Source: an uncultured Prochlorococcus sp.
GTDB taxonomy: Bacteria; Cyanobacteriota; Cyanobacteriia; PCC-6307; Cyanobiaceae
Assembly (NCBI GenBank): GCA_902519235.1
Contig: CABYJE010000005.1
Coordinates: forward strand, 1-57,107
Reading direction: 5' to 3'
DNA: 57,107 nt
Under the pieces are notes generated by a model, which saw nothing but the letters and a program-made list of their open reading frames with translations, was not told the DNA's origin and did not search any database. Made by a program: the position numbers and the translations under genes. Shown piece after piece: positions 47,126 through 56,891 of the stretch. The stretch's first letter is position 1. Each line of letters opens with the position of its first letter.

Positions 47126-48052
47126 ATGACTTCTACACAATCCAAACCATCTCATGGAAAAGGACGTGAATGCGTCATAACTCGACGTGCCTGCTTTAGT
47201 TCTAGTCACCGTTATTGGCTTCCTGAAAAAAGCCCAGAAGAAAATTTATCTCTTTTCGGAAAGTGCAGTATTGCACCAGGTCATGGTCATAATTATGAAC
47301 TTATTGTTTCAATGGGTGGAGAACTAGACTCTGATGGAATGGTACTTAATCTCTCTGATGTTAAACACTCTATTAAAGATAAGGTTACTGGACAATTAGA
47401 TTTTCGTTTTTTAAATGATGTCTGGCCTGAATTTAATGTTAATAATCAAGAAGGTATACTTCCCACAACTGAAGCATTAGTAAAGGTCATTTGGAGTCGT
47501 CTAAAGGATGATTTACCTCTGACAAGTCTAAGACTTTATGAAAACCCAAATTTATGGGCAGATTATTTTGGAAAAAACATGGAAGCATTTTTAACAGTAC
47601 AAACTCATTTTGCAGCCGCTCATAGACTTGCAAAAGAAGAGATATCCTTTGATGAAAATAAAAAAATCTATGGGAAATGTGCCAGAGTTAATGGACATGG
47701 TCATAACTATCTTGTCGATATAACTGTAAAAGGAGACATTGATAAAAGAACAGGAATGGTTTGTGACTTATCTGCTCTCCAAGAGATAATTAACGATTTA
47801 GTTGTTGAACAACTAGATCATACTTTTCTTAATAAAGACATCGAATTTTTCCATAATTGTGTACCAACTGCTGAAAATATAGCTTTATATATTTCTGATA
47901 TTCTTAAAAAACCAATACATAATCTTGGTGCAACATTACACAAAATAAGACTTCAAGAGAGTCCAAATAATGCTGCAGAAATATATGTTGATCAAAAGTT
48001 AACCAATACGTTGAAGTTGAAATTGGAAAATAGTTTAGTCACGCAAACTTGA
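47126..48052 (+). CDS. Tandem 6-pyruvoyl-tetrahydropterin synthase-like (two-domain QueD/PTPS)
   Basis: Two PTPS domains in one chain of 308 residues; single-domain PTPS has about 120-140. Domain 1 (about 18-148) keeps the Zn ligands His28, His53, His55 and Cys47, but the Asp-His pair is LDF (Asp92, Phe93). Domain 2 (about 154-295) keeps His166, His191, His193, Cys185 and LDH (Asp231, His232), so its triad is whole. PTPS enzymes convert dihydroneopterin triphosphate to 6-pyruvoyl-tetrahydropterin, or (QueD) to carboxy-tetrahydropterin; the exact reaction here is not settled. The next gene overlaps by 4 bases and looks like a pterin reductase. Confidence 0.88.
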   Translation: MTSTQSKPSHGKGRECVITRRACFSSSHRYWLPEKSPEENLSLFGKCSIAPGHGHNYELIVSMGGELDSDGMVLNLSDVKHSIKDKVTGQLDFRFLNDVWPEFNVNNQEGILPTTEALVKVIWSRLKDDLPLTSLRLYENPNLWADYFGKNMEAFLTVQTHFAAAHRLAKEEISFDENKKIYGKCARVNGHGHNYLVDITVKGDIDKRTGMVCDLSALQEIINDLVVEQLDHTFLNKDIEFFHNCVPTAENIALYISDILKKPIHNLGATLHKIRLQESPNNAAEIYVDQKLTNTLKLKLENSLVTQT

Positions 48053-48699
48053 ATATTCCAAGAGTAATAATTGTTATAGCATCAAGTCTTGATGGGAGAA
48101 TTGCATTTCCAGGAGGTGGGGAATCGCATCTTGGAAGCGATGAAGATAAAAAAATATTAAATCAAACCTTATCAATGGTTGACGCAACCATTTTTGGTTT
48201 AGGTACTTTAATAGCTCATCAATCAACTTACCTAGTTAAAAATCTCACTGATAATGACGAAGTAAATATATCAAAAAGCCAACCAATTTCTATAGTTGCT
48301 TCAAATAGCAAAAAATTTAACAGTAATTGGAAATACTTTCATCAACCAATTAGAAGATGGCTAATAAGCTCAAGTAATGTTGATAATTCGTCGAATAATG
48401 AATTCGAGAAAGAACTCTTTTTCGAAGATTCATGGAAAAAAACTTTAATTTCACTTAACAAACAAGGGATAAATGATTTAGCTCTTTTAGGAGGTGCAAA
48501 ACTTATAAATTCATTTATAAAAGAGGATCTAATAACAGATATAAAAATTACAATAATTCCACGAATTATTGGAGGTAGATATACATGGATCCCTCCAGAA
48601 CAAACAAATGCGATTTTTAATCTCAAAAGGCTATGGGAAATAAAATCAATTAAAAATTTAATGAATAATGAAATCCATGTTCATTACAAAAAGATTTGA
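48049..48699 (+). CDS. RibD C-terminal/DHFR-like reductase
   Basis: Dihydrofolate-reductase-fold protein of the RibD-C group. The N-terminal strand VIIVIASSLDGRIAFPGG and the Gly-rich GGAKLINSFIKEDLITDIKITIIPRIIGG block near residues 143-172 are typical. It has 216 residues and lacks the deaminase domain of RibD. TTG at 48049 overlaps the PTPS stop by 4 bases, so the two are cotranslated. That suggests reduction of a pterin made by PTPS, or a role replacing DHFR; riboflavin synthesis is less likely without its usual partners. The reaction is inferred. Confidence 0.78.
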   Translation: MNIPRVIIVIASSLDGRIAFPGGGESHLGSDEDKKILNQTLSMVDATIFGLGTLIAHQSTYLVKNLTDNDEVNISKSQPISIVASNSKKFNSNWKYFHQPIRRWLISSSNVDNSSNNEFEKELFFEDSWKKTLISLNKQGINDLALLGGAKLINSFIKEDLITDIKITIIPRIIGGRYTWIPPEQTNAIFNLKRLWEIKSIKNLMNNEIHVHYKKI

Positions 48700-48716
48700 A
48701 ATATTTTCAATAATAA

Positions 48717-49871
48717 ATGAACCAAAAAATACATAAAGTTGAAGTCAAATTGTCAATTAAGGAAATCTCCAAGGAGATATGGAATGAATTAGCAAATGAA
48801 ATTAATAATCCATTTTATGAATGGACTTGGATTAAAAACCTTGAGATTTCTAAAAGTGTTTCAAGAGAAACTGGTTGGCAGCCTCTATATTTTGTTGCGT
48901 ATAAAAATGAAGAAATACTAGGAATTGCTCCACTTTTTTTAAAAAATCATAGCTATGGAGAATTCATTTTTGACCAATCATTTGCAAGATTGGCTCAAGA
49001 GCTGAATTTAAATTATTATCCTAAATTAATTGGAATGAGTCCTTATAGTCCTGTAAATGGATATCAATTTCTTTATAAAAAAAATAAAGATAAGAAAGAA
49101 ATTACAAATTTACTAATAAACCATATCGAAAGCTTTGCGATTACAAACAAAATCCTAAGTTGTAATTTTTTATATATTGATGAAAGCTGGGGCAATCATC
49201 TTAAATCTTTGGGATACTATGAATGGATAAACTCCAGCAGTGAATGGAGGAGTAATGGAGAAAAAACATTTGACGATTTTCTATCTAGATTTAACTCTAA
49301 TCAGAGAAAAAATATAAAAAAAGAGAGGAAATCAATTACTAAACAAGACATTAAAGTAGAAATTTTTAATGAAGATGATATCAACCAAGAAATCCTCAAA
49401 AAAATGCATAATTTTTATGAAAAGCATTGTTCTAGGTGGGGAGTTTGGGGAAGTAAATATCTAACATCTACATTTTTCGAAACACTGGTTGATAATAAAA
49501 AAAATCTTTTACTTTTTAGTGCATCAAAACATGATTCAAATGAAATTTTTGCTATGTCGATGTGCGTTAAAAATCAAAACAACTTATGGGGTAGATATTG
49601 GGGTAGTCAAGAAGAAATATCTAATTTACATTTTGAATTATGCTATTACCAACCAATTGAATGGGCAATAAAAAATAGTATCCATTTGTTTGATCCTGGA
49701 GCGGGTGGTAAACATAAAAGACGGAGAGGGTTTTTTGCAAAAAGCACTGTTAGCATGCATAAGTGGTTTGACAAAAATATGGAAAATATAATTTATCCTT
49801 GGCTAAATGAAGTGAATAAGCAAACCGAGATGGAAATTGATTTTGAAAATAAATCTATACCATTTAAATAA
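48717..49871 (+). CDS. FemAB-like/DUF482-type peptidogalycan acyltransferase-fold protein
   Basis: Large GNAT-fold protein of the FemAB-like (PF04339, DUF482) type. Early part: NPFYEWTWIKNLEISKSVSRETGWQPLYFVAYKNEEILGIAPLFLKNHSYGEFIFD near residues 30-85. The DUF482-typical RFNSNQRKNIKKERKSI lies at about 197-213, and the closing part has GRYWGSQEEISNLHFELCYYQPIEWAI and FDPGAGGKHKRRRGFFA (about 310-345). It has 384 residues. The substrate is unknown; aminoacyl or peptidoglycan-related transfer is only a family suggestion. ATG lies 17 bases after the reductase gene. Confidence is good for the family, low for the function. Confidence 0.83.
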   Translation: MNQKIHKVEVKLSIKEISKEIWNELANEINNPFYEWTWIKNLEISKSVSRETGWQPLYFVAYKNEEILGIAPLFLKNHSYGEFIFDQSFARLAQELNLNYYPKLIGMSPYSPVNGYQFLYKKNKDKKEITNLLINHIESFAITNKILSCNFLYIDESWGNHLKSLGYYEWINSSSEWRSNGEKTFDDFLSRFNSNQRKNIKKERKSITKQDIKVEIFNEDDINQEILKKMHNFYEKHCSRWGVWGSKYLTSTFFETLVDNKKNLLLFSASKHDSNEIFAMSMCVKNQNNLWGRYWGSQEEISNLHFELCYYQPIEWAIKNSIHLFDPGAGGKHKRRRGFFAKSTVSMHKWFDKNMENIIYPWLNEVNKQTEMEIDFENKSIPFK

Positions 49872-49932
49872 GAAATTATTCGGCTTTACCACAGATTATA
49901 TTAGTAATATAGTTTTTTATTAACTTCTAAGA

Positions 49933-50319
49933 ATGGATTCTAAGAACAGTTTCGATGAAAAAACAATGATTGATAATAACCTATCTAACCGATATATAGA
50001 TTTAGATCCAAACGGTTATTTTATTATCAAAGTAGATTTAGAAGAAAATAAAATAATTTTAGAGCACTTTCTAAATAATATTAATGATGAGGGATATGCG
50101 CTTGACCCAGAAACAAATGAACCGATTAAATGCGACTCTCAAAATAAAAGAGTTAGTAATGAAGTTTTTAAAGGTATTAGTGCGAAACAACTTGGGATAA
50201 TGATCACTGAAGACAGAAATGACTTAATAACCAGATTGGACCATGCCCTATATTTAGGCCGGGAACTACAAAAAGCAGAAGAATGTTTATACAAAAGATT
50301 ACCATATATACAAGATTAA
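49933..50319 (+). CDS. DUF4346-type protein, 128 aa
   Basis: Small soluble protein of the cyanobacterial DUF4346 family; the function is unknown. The sequence RYIDLDPNGYFIIKVDLEENKIILEHF near residues 20-46 and ITRLDHALYLGRELQKAEECLYKRLPYIQD at the end both fit the family. It has a basic-acidic mix and no membrane segment. ATG at 49933. It is followed by petL at 65 bases on the same strand, so a shared transcript is possible. Confidence 0.82.
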   Translation: MDSKNSFDEKTMIDNNLSNRYIDLDPNGYFIIKVDLEENKIILEHFLNNINDEGYALDPETNEPIKCDSQNKRVSNEVFKGISAKQLGIMITEDRNDLITRLDHALYLGRELQKAEECLYKRLPYIQD

Positions 50320-50383
50320 GAAATTAAACGAAAAAATCTAATCTTTTCATCTGATGTTAAATTAAATAAAAGTAAAAAAATTA

Positions 50384-50476
50384 ATGAACATCATTTTCTA
50401 TTTTGCATTTATTGGTTTTGGTTTTGGAGCTGCTTTCGCATTAGATAAGCTTTTAAGAGCAGTTAAATTAATTTAA
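50384..50476 (+). CDS. petL: Cytochrome b6f subunit PetL, 30 aa
   Basis: A 30-residue peptide that is a single hydrophobic segment (MNIIFYFAFIGFGFGAAFAL) with a charged end (DKLLRAVKLI). The length, one transmembrane helix and the terminal RAVKLI (compare IKSIKLI of known PetL) fit the PetL subunit of the cytochrome b6f complex. ATG at 50384, stop TAA 50474-50476, four bases before the rimO 3' end on the other strand. The call is by resemblance, not by a search. Confidence 0.72.
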   Translation: MNIIFYFAFIGFGFGAAFALDKLLRAVKLI

Positions 50477-50480
50477 AAAA

Positions 50481-51845
50481 CTATAAAATTTTAATAGTCT
50501 CTCCATACAAATCATATTCATCCGCAAAAGAAATATTTGCTTCAACAAATTTACCAATATAATTTTTCAAATCAGTTTTATCCTTAACAGATACAATTAC
50601 TGTTCCGTCAATTTCAGGGGCGAAATTATAGGACCGACCTATTAATTCGTTATTGTCTGATATTTTTTCCACCAAAATCTTCATTTTTGAACCAACATAT
50701 GACTGATTTTTATCTTTGGAGATATTTTGTTGAACTGAAATAACATTATCTTTTCTTGCCTCTGCAACCTCTAGAGAAACTTTATTTGGCAAATGAAAAG
50801 CTGCAGTTCCTTCCTCAGGAGAAAAAATAAACACTCCCACATGATCAAATTTGTGCCTATCCAAAAATTCAAGAAGATGTTCAAAATGTTCTTTTTTTTC
50901 TCCCGGGAATCCAACAATGAGACTAGTTCTTAATACAGCAGATGGAATTTCTTCTCTAATTTTCTCCAAAATTGATTCATTCAAAGAAGCCTGCCAAGGT
51001 CTATTCATACTCTTCAATACATCTGGATGACTATGCTGAAGTGGTAAATCAAAGTAAGGCACTATATTCTTTGAATCTTTGAAAGCTCTAATAACTTCAT
51101 CAGTTAAACCCGTTGGATAAGCATAATGTATCCTTATCCAAGGAATTGGAACTTTAGAAAGCTCATTCAAAAGTTTGGCTAATGATGGTTTTCCATAAAT
51201 ATCTTGACCATAATTAGTTGTTATTTGACTAATTAAAATGATTTCTTGAATACCCTTTTTTGCAAGACTTTTGGCTTCTGAAACTATAGATTCTATTGTT
51301 CTACTTCTTTGAGGACCTCTCAACTTAGGAATAATACAAAAAGCGCAATTATAGTTGCAGCCTTCAGCAATGCGAAGATAAGCAACAAATTTATTTTTAT
51401 CTACAAAACGAGGTACTTCCTCATCTGCAATAAATTCAGGTATTTTTGAAATTTCATTAACGATTTCCCCTTTTTCTACTCTGTCTAAAACCTTGGCTAT
51501 CTTTTGATAATCTCCTGTTCCAATCAAACCTTTTATTTCAGGGATTTCTTTTATAAGCTCATCTTTAAAATGCTGAGCCATACAGCCTGCAACTATTACT
51601 TCCTTTCCTTGATTTGTATATTCTAGAATTTTTCTAATAGATTCTTCTCTAGCTGTTTCAATAAAACTGCAAGTATTTACAACAACTACATTTGCATCAT
51701 TTATATTGCTGTCAACTTCATAACCCTCTTTATCTAATAAGCCTTGCATATGTTCGGTATCAACAAGATTTTTCTCACAACCAACATGACTGAATGCAAC
51801 CTTAGATAGTTTTTTTTCTTTTACATTGAGACTATTTTGTTCCAC
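50481..51845 (-). CDS. rimO: Ribosomal protein S12 methylthiotransferase (RimO)
   Basis: Radical-SAM enzyme that adds a methylthio group to Asp of ribosomal protein S12. The N-terminal UPF0004 cluster cysteines are Cys23, Cys59 and Cys88 (HVGCEKN, NTCSF, AGCMA); the radical-SAM motif is Cys163-x3-Cys167-x2-Cys170 (CNYNCAFC). The C-terminal TRAM domain is present. The start is taken as GTG at 51845 ([12 protein letters not shown], 454 residues); an ATG at 51899 would add an 18-residue hydrophobic stretch and is less typical. It is divergent from the VKOR gene. Confidence 0.9.
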   Translation of the reverse strand: MEQNSLNVKEKKLSKVAFSHVGCEKNLVDTEHMQGLLDKEGYEVDSNINDANVVVVNTCSFIETAREESIRKILEYTNQGKEVIVAGCMAQHFKDELIKEIPEIKGLIGTGDYQKIAKVLDRVEKGEIVNEISKIPEFIADEEVPRFVDKNKFVAYLRIAEGCNYNCAFCIIPKLRGPQRSRTIESIVSEAKSLAKKGIQEIILISQITTNYGQDIYGKPSLAKLLNELSKVPIPWIRIHYAYPTGLTDEVIRAFKDSKNIVPYFDLPLQHSHPDVLKSMNRPWQASLNESILEKIREEIPSAVLRTSLIVGFPGEKKEHFEHLLEFLDRHKFDHVGVFIFSPEEGTAAFHLPNKVSLEVAEARKDNVISVQQNISKDKNQSYVGSKMKILVEKISDNNELIGRSYNFAPEIDGTVIVSVKDKTDLKNYIGKFVEANISFADEYDLYGETIKIL

Positions 51846-51949
51846 AACTTGAAAATAAGAATTAAAAGATTTATACAGAATTTCGTATATAACTCTCATG
51901 CCAAGATAATATTAGGATAGATAATGTAAATAACAAACTTTCTTTTTGT

Positions 51950-52885
51950 ATGGCCCTTAAGACTTTAAACAGAAGAAATAAAAAAGATTTGAAATGGCCA
52001 AAAATCATAATTGCAATTCTTAGCACTATAGGCATAGTTGATACAGGTTCGATTACTTTAAAAAACTGGGGATTATTTACTTCGCTTTCATGCCCAGGGA
52101 TACAAAATGGTTGTGAAACAGTTTTAAATAGTCCTTGGGGTACTTTATTTGAAAATAATCAAGTTAATATACCTCTCTCATTAGCTGGATTTATAACATA
52201 TTTATCAATATTAGTTATTACAATTGTACTCTCACTTAATTTAATTTCCCCAAAAGAAAACCTAAATAAGTTTTTATGGTGGTTAGTATTTCTAATTTCT
52301 TGTGCATCATCAACATTTAGCTTTTTATTGATAAATATAATGTTTTTTAAGATTCAAGCATATTGCTTTTTTTGTATACTTTCAGCAATTTTATCGTTTT
52401 CTATCTTTATAATTTCTATGATTGGAGCAAAGTTCGAAAGTAGAGAACCTATGATTTTTAGAGGTTTCATTGTAGCCATTAGTGTCCTGATGGGAGGTCT
52501 AATTTGGTCAACAAACGTTGACCCCTCTAATGCTATTGATGTTGCAAACCCCACTGAAAATGTATCTCCAATAATTACCACTTCAAGCTCTCCCCAGAAG
52601 ATAAAGTTTGCAAAATTTTTAAATAAAAATAATATTGTTATGTATAGTGCATACTGGTGCCCTCATTGCCACGATCAGAAACAATTATTTGGTAAGGAAG
52701 CAGTTAAAGAATTAAAAGTAGTTGAATGTGCTAAAGATGGTAAAGATAATGAGTATGAGCTATGCCAAACGAAAGGAATCAGTGGATTTCCTTCTTGGGA
52801 AATAAATGGAGAAATTATTAGTGGTACTCGTGACTTAAATGAATTAGCAACAAAAACCGACTATCAGGGAGATCTTAATTTTTAA
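51950..52885 (+). CDS. VKOR-thioredoxin fusion (disulfide-bond-forming)
   Basis: Cyanobacterial vitamin K epoxide reductase fused to a thioredoxin-like domain, which introduces disulfides into lumenal or periplasmic proteins with quinone as acceptor. The VKOR part has about five membrane segments with redox cysteines Cys48 and Cys55 in the first loop (SCPGIQNGCETVL) and the active CxxC at Cys139-Cys142 (CFFC). The C-terminal domain carries the WCPHC motif (Cys237, Cys240) and the cis-Pro segment GFPSWEIN. It has 311 residues and starts at ATG 51950. It overlaps nadB at the 3' end by 11 bases. Confidence 0.93.
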   Translation: MALKTLNRRNKKDLKWPKIIIAILSTIGIVDTGSITLKNWGLFTSLSCPGIQNGCETVLNSPWGTLFENNQVNIPLSLAGFITYLSILVITIVLSLNLISPKENLNKFLWWLVFLISCASSTFSFLLINIMFFKIQAYCFFCILSAILSFSIFIISMIGAKFESREPMIFRGFIVAISVLMGGLIWSTNVDPSNAIDVANPTENVSPIITTSSSPQKIKFAKFLNKNNIVMYSAYWCPHCHDQKQLFGKEAVKELKVVECAKDGKDNEYELCQTKGISGFPSWEINGEIISGTRDLNELATKTDYQGDLNF

Positions 52886-54542
52886 TAAATCTTTTTTGAA
52901 TTTTTTGATCTAACTGTTGTCTAGTATGGCATTCCCAATTTTTATCTTTATCAGGAAAATCATCTCTATAATGCCCTCCTCTACTTTCTTCTCTAAATAG
53001 ACAAGCTTTTAATAAAGTTATAGTGGTTATTTGTCTATTCTTTAAATCAAGTAAAAGATTTAATGCTCTCCTATTGCGTTCACTAAGTTTTATTTTTTGA
53101 TCAAATTTTATTTTTGCAAGACTATTTAGTAAATCATTTTTATTTAATTTATCTATATCATTTTGAATATAATTTAAAAATTTAATCATATTTAACTTAT
53201 TTCGAGATACACCTAAATTTAACCAACATAGTTTTCTTAGTTCATCAATTTTTTTAGCAATTATAGAAATTTGATCTTCTTGAGGATCTTCAATATCAAA
53301 CTCTTGAAATGATCTATCAAATTTTTCAAATTTAGAAAGGTCATTCAAAACAATTGAAGACATTTTTCTCGCAAAAACAAGACACTCCATCAGTGAATTA
53401 CTTGCCAGTCTATTAGCACCATGCACACCTGTAGAAGCAACTTCTCCGACGGCATATAATCCTTTTCTTGTTGAAGATGCATTAAGATCAGTCTTAACAC
53501 CTCCCATCCAATAATGAGCTGCAGGAGCTACGGGAATAACCTCATTTAAAGGGTTAACGCCATAGTCCTGACATCGGCTTAAGATCGTGGGGAAGCGCTC
53601 TACAATTTTTTCTGGGTCAATATACCGAAGATCTAAGCCAACATGGTCTACATTATTATCATGCATATTTTTCATAATTGCTCTACTTACCTGATCTCTT
53701 GTAGCTAGATCACGATTTTCAAGATTTTTAACCGGACTTTCACCATTATTATCAACTAAAATCGCTCCCTCCCCTCTAAGTGCCTCAGATATTAAGAAGC
53801 AAGGTGCACCATAAAATTTTAAAGCGGTTGGATGAAATTGAACGAACTCTAAATCTTCGATAGCAGCTCCTGCTTTCCATGCAAGAGCAATCCCTTCACC
53901 AGAAGATTGAGCAGGATTTGTTGTATTTGTAAATAAGTGCCCACCCCCACCTGTAGCCAAAACAACTGCTCTAGATTTAATCCAATATAAATTTGCTCCA
54001 TCAAGAACCTGAACTCCTCTACATTCTTTATTTTCAATGAGAAGTTCAGTTACTCTTACACCCCTGCAGTGAAGAATATTTTTTTGATTCTCAATATGAT
54101 CTTCTAGAACTTCAACTAATGCTCTTCCAGTACGATCTTTAACATGTAAGACTCTTCTGCGTGAATGGGCTGCTTCCAAGGTAGTAGCTAATTGATCAGA
54201 ACTTTGGTCAAAAATCATCCCTAAATTCTGCAACCTCTCTACACAACCTGGAGCTTCTTTAACTAGCATTTCTACAGCTCGAAAATCACATAGTCCATCA
54301 CCTGCTTTTAAAGTATCCTCAGCATGAAGATCAAATGAATCATCATGTCTAACAACAGATGCAATTCCTCCTTGAGCCCATCTACTGGAAGATACCTTAC
54401 TAGTATTTCTATTTAAAAGAAGCACTTTTAAATTTGAGGGTAATTCAAGACAAGTCATAAGGCCAGCAGCTCCAGCGCCTATAACGATTACATCCCAATT
54501 ATTTATTGGTATCGGTTCTTGCGAAAATGGAGGCCTTAACAT
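52875..54542 (-). CDS. nadB: L-aspartate oxidase (NadB)
   Basis: Oxidises aspartate to iminoaspartate, the first step of de novo NAD synthesis. The FAD motif is GAGAAG (residues 22-27), followed by SSRWAQGGIASVVRHDDS, HAEDTLKAGDG and the active-site RGEGAILVDNNGE and HGANRLASNSLMECLVF blocks near 235 and 375. The C-terminal helical domain closes the protein at 555 residues, normal for the family. ATG at 54542 overlaps the DUF3120 gene's stop by one base. The NAD theme is shared with nadK in the window. Confidence 0.94.
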   Translation of the reverse strand: MLRPPFSQEPIPINNWDVIVIGAGAAGLMTCLELPSNLKVLLLNRNTSKVSSSRWAQGGIASVVRHDDSFDLHAEDTLKAGDGLCDFRAVEMLVKEAPGCVERLQNLGMIFDQSSDQLATTLEAAHSRRRVLHVKDRTGRALVEVLEDHIENQKNILHCRGVRVTELLIENKECRGVQVLDGANLYWIKSRAVVLATGGGGHLFTNTTNPAQSSGEGIALAWKAGAAIEDLEFVQFHPTALKFYGAPCFLISEALRGEGAILVDNNGESPVKNLENRDLATRDQVSRAIMKNMHDNNVDHVGLDLRYIDPEKIVERFPTILSRCQDYGVNPLNEVIPVAPAAHYWMGGVKTDLNASSTRKGLYAVGEVASTGVHGANRLASNSLMECLVFARKMSSIVLNDLSKFEKFDRSFQEFDIEDPQEDQISIIAKKIDELRKLCWLNLGVSRNKLNMIKFLNYIQNDIDKLNKNDLLNSLAKIKFDQKIKLSERNRRALNLLLDLKNRQITTITLLKACLFREESRGGHYRDDFPDKDKNWECHTRQQLDQKIQKRFIKN

Positions 54543-55309
54543 TAAACCAATCCACTAAAAGTTGGTTGCAGAATTGCTAAAACAATAAAAATACCATCAA
54601 CAATTAATGTCGTTTGAATGACGTAACCAGAAACTAAGAGTGCTTTGCCATTAGTAGTATTAATTGTGGCAGAATCTAAAATTTCTTTTGAAATAAACCA
54701 AAGTATAAGAGCAACAAAAACGATAATAGATAATGATTTTATTTGAATAAGACTCTCAGAGGTTTTTTGAAGAATCATAGGTGCATTTTCAGAATCTGCT
54801 GTAATTACTTGCCTCCATTGATCCATGATTCCGATTAAAAATATTGTAATGTCAGTAACTGCGGTTCCAAATAAAGAAGATATATAAAAACTTGAACCTA
54901 TTTTCCAATTAGTACCAAATCCAATTAAAGCTAATGGGAGAACTACAGCTTCAACAGGTATGTGTAGGATAGGAAATGGGCTTAACCATCCCCAAAACAA
55001 ACATCCACCAAGCCAACTACCTGATACACCAAGTAATAATGAGCTGACAATAAACCATTTATTTGATACTTTCTGATTCAAAACAATTGCCACCAAGACA
55101 ATAACAAAAGTAAAACAAAGAGCACTTATTGGTTCTAATCTAACCCAAGGGGCTTGAACAAAAATAGGTAAAATTACAAAAAAAGAAGACCACAATCTTA
55201 AAGATATAGCATTAGATAAAAAACTTTTTTCGTATGAATCAACTGTCTTATGAGATTCATAGTTGAATTTATCTTTTACTTCTAGATTTTTTGTAATTAA
55301 TTCTTTCAA
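54542..55309 (-). CDS. DUF3120-type membrane protein
   Basis: Integral protein of a cyanobacterial family I recognise as DUF3120. The 255 residues have a polar N-terminal tail of about 35, then about seven hydrophobic segments; a Trp- and Pro-rich centre (GSWLGGCLFWGWLSPFPILHIPVEAVVLPLALIG, about residues 92-126) is characteristic. Its function is unknown. ATG at 55309. Its end overlaps the nadB start by one base, so the two are coupled. The 178-base divergent spacer to the radical-SAM gene should contain both promoters. Confidence 0.78.
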   Translation of the reverse strand: MKELITKNLEVKDKFNYESHKTVDSYEKSFLSNAISLRLWSSFFVILPIFVQAPWVRLEPISALCFTFVIVLVAIVLNQKVSNKWFIVSSLLLGVSGSWLGGCLFWGWLSPFPILHIPVEAVVLPLALIGFGTNWKIGSSFYISSLFGTAVTDITIFLIGIMDQWRQVITADSENAPMILQKTSESLIQIKSLSIIVFVALILWFISKEILDSATINTTNGKALLVSGYVIQTTLIVDGIFIVLAILQPTFSGLV

Positions 55310-55487
55310 TGAAAATGGTTATTTTAATTAATCTAAATCGTGTTTTAGAAAACTGCGAATGTCATATTTTAATAAATAAAAGGCCCATAATTTCACACCT
55401 ATATTTAGTTTTTTAAAAGTATTTAATACACTTTGAGTCATATATAAGTTTAGAATAAGTATAAATAAGAATATTTAGCCTTAAATT

Positions 55488-56867
55488 GTGTGGCAAGAAA
55501 TTAATTACACGGAAGATCTCAATGGTCTTTTGGTTCCAAATATTACTTATAAAATAAACCCCGCAGTAATTGAAAGTGTTGAAGCTAATTCCATTGCTGA
55601 AGAAATAGGATTTGAATCGGGTGATTCAATTATTAGTATTAATGGGAAAAAACCAAGAGATTTAATTGATTATAAGATTCTCATTAGTGAAGAATTTTTA
55701 GACATATCAGTTTTAGATAAAAATCATGAAATCCACAATATAAATATTGAAAAGGATCAAGACGTTAATTTGGGTATAAATTTTAAAGATGCATTGTTTG
55801 ATTCAATCAAGCAATGCAATAATAAATGTCCATTTTGTTTTATTGATCAACAGCCAAGTGGTAAGAGAAAAAGCCTTTATATAAAAGATGATGATTATAG
55901 ATTAAGTTTCCTATATGGGTCTTATTTAACTCTTACGAATTTAAAAAAAGAAGACTGGGAAAGAATTGCTATGCAAAAACTATCCCCTCTTTTTATTTCA
56001 GTTCATGCTACTGATCCCGCTACAAGAGAAAAATTATTAAAAAATAAAAAAGCAGGAGTGATTCTTGATCAAATTTCGTGGTTCGAAAAAAACTCTATTC
56101 AAATACATGCTCAAATTGTTGTTTGTCCAGATATAAATGATGGGGATATTCTTGAAAAATCAATTTTGGAACTTGCTGAATTCTACAAAAAAAACTCTCA
56201 GACAGTACTTTCAGTTGCAATAGTTCCTGTAGGACTTACAAAATTTAGACCTGAAAATGATGGATTGAAATCTATAAGCCCAGAATACGCAAAAAAAACT
56301 ATTAAACAAGTAGAGAGAATTCAAGCCTCTTTACAAAATACTCTTGGGACTCGTTTTTGTTGGCTAGCAGACGAATGGTATTTAATTGCTGGTACAAATT
56401 TACCTAGTTACAAAACATACGAAAATATGCCGCAGGAATCTAATGGAGTTGGCACTATAAGAAATTTTCTAGAAACACTAAGAGAGAAGTCTAAAAACCT
56501 ACCTAAAAAAGTAAAAAAGCCAAAAAAGGTTAGTTGGATTGTTGGTAAATTAGTCTATGAAGCCCTAATTCCTATAGTTCAAGAATTAAACCTAATTGAC
56601 GGATTAATAATTAATTTATATGGTCTACCAAGTGTTTATTGGGGACAAGAGCAAGTTGTAACTGGACTTCTAACTGGAGAAGACCTAATTCATGGGTTAC
56701 AAAATAAAGATTTAGGAGAAACTGTTTACATACCATCTATTATGTTAAAAATTAATACTGATTTATTTTTAGATGATAAAAATATTCAAGAAGTTGAAAA
56801 TCAATTAAACACCAGAATTCACGTTCTTGATGATTCAAATGATATTATTAATACTTTGATTGGTTAA
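55488..56867 (+). CDS. PDZ-radical SAM (DUF512/TIGR03279) protein
   Basis: A cyanobacterial-type protein joining a PDZ-like head (about residues 25-75, AVIESVEANSIAEEIGFESGDSIISINGKKPRDLIDY) to a radical-SAM-like core. The cluster motif is Cys110-x3-Cys114-x2-Cys117 (CNNKCPFC). The DUF512 C-terminal region lies from about 240, with RFCWLADEWYLIAGTNLPS near 295. The length, 459 residues, is complete. No function is proven; Fe-S handling has been suggested. The start is GTG at 55488; the conserved part begins near residue 24, so a later start is possible. It is followed at 24 bases by a secreted-protein gene. Confidence 0.88.
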   Translation: MWQEINYTEDLNGLLVPNITYKINPAVIESVEANSIAEEIGFESGDSIISINGKKPRDLIDYKILISEEFLDISVLDKNHEIHNINIEKDQDVNLGINFKDALFDSIKQCNNKCPFCFIDQQPSGKRKSLYIKDDDYRLSFLYGSYLTLTNLKKEDWERIAMQKLSPLFISVHATDPATREKLLKNKKAGVILDQISWFEKNSIQIHAQIVVCPDINDGDILEKSILELAEFYKKNSQTVLSVAIVPVGLTKFRPENDGLKSISPEYAKKTIKQVERIQASLQNTLGTRFCWLADEWYLIAGTNLPSYKTYENMPQESNGVGTIRNFLETLREKSKNLPKKVKKPKKVSWIVGKLVYEALIPIVQELNLIDGLIINLYGLPSVYWGQEQVVTGLLTGEDLIHGLQNKDLGETVYIPSIMLKINTDLFLDDKNIQEVENQLNTRIHVLDDSNDIINTLIG

Positions 56868-56891
56868 TCGAATATTTCGAAATTATAAAAA

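Noticed and set aside
50481-51899. Longer RimO from ATG 51899
   Set aside because: It adds 18 non-family residues; GTG at 51845 gives the expected 454-residue length. The choice remains open.
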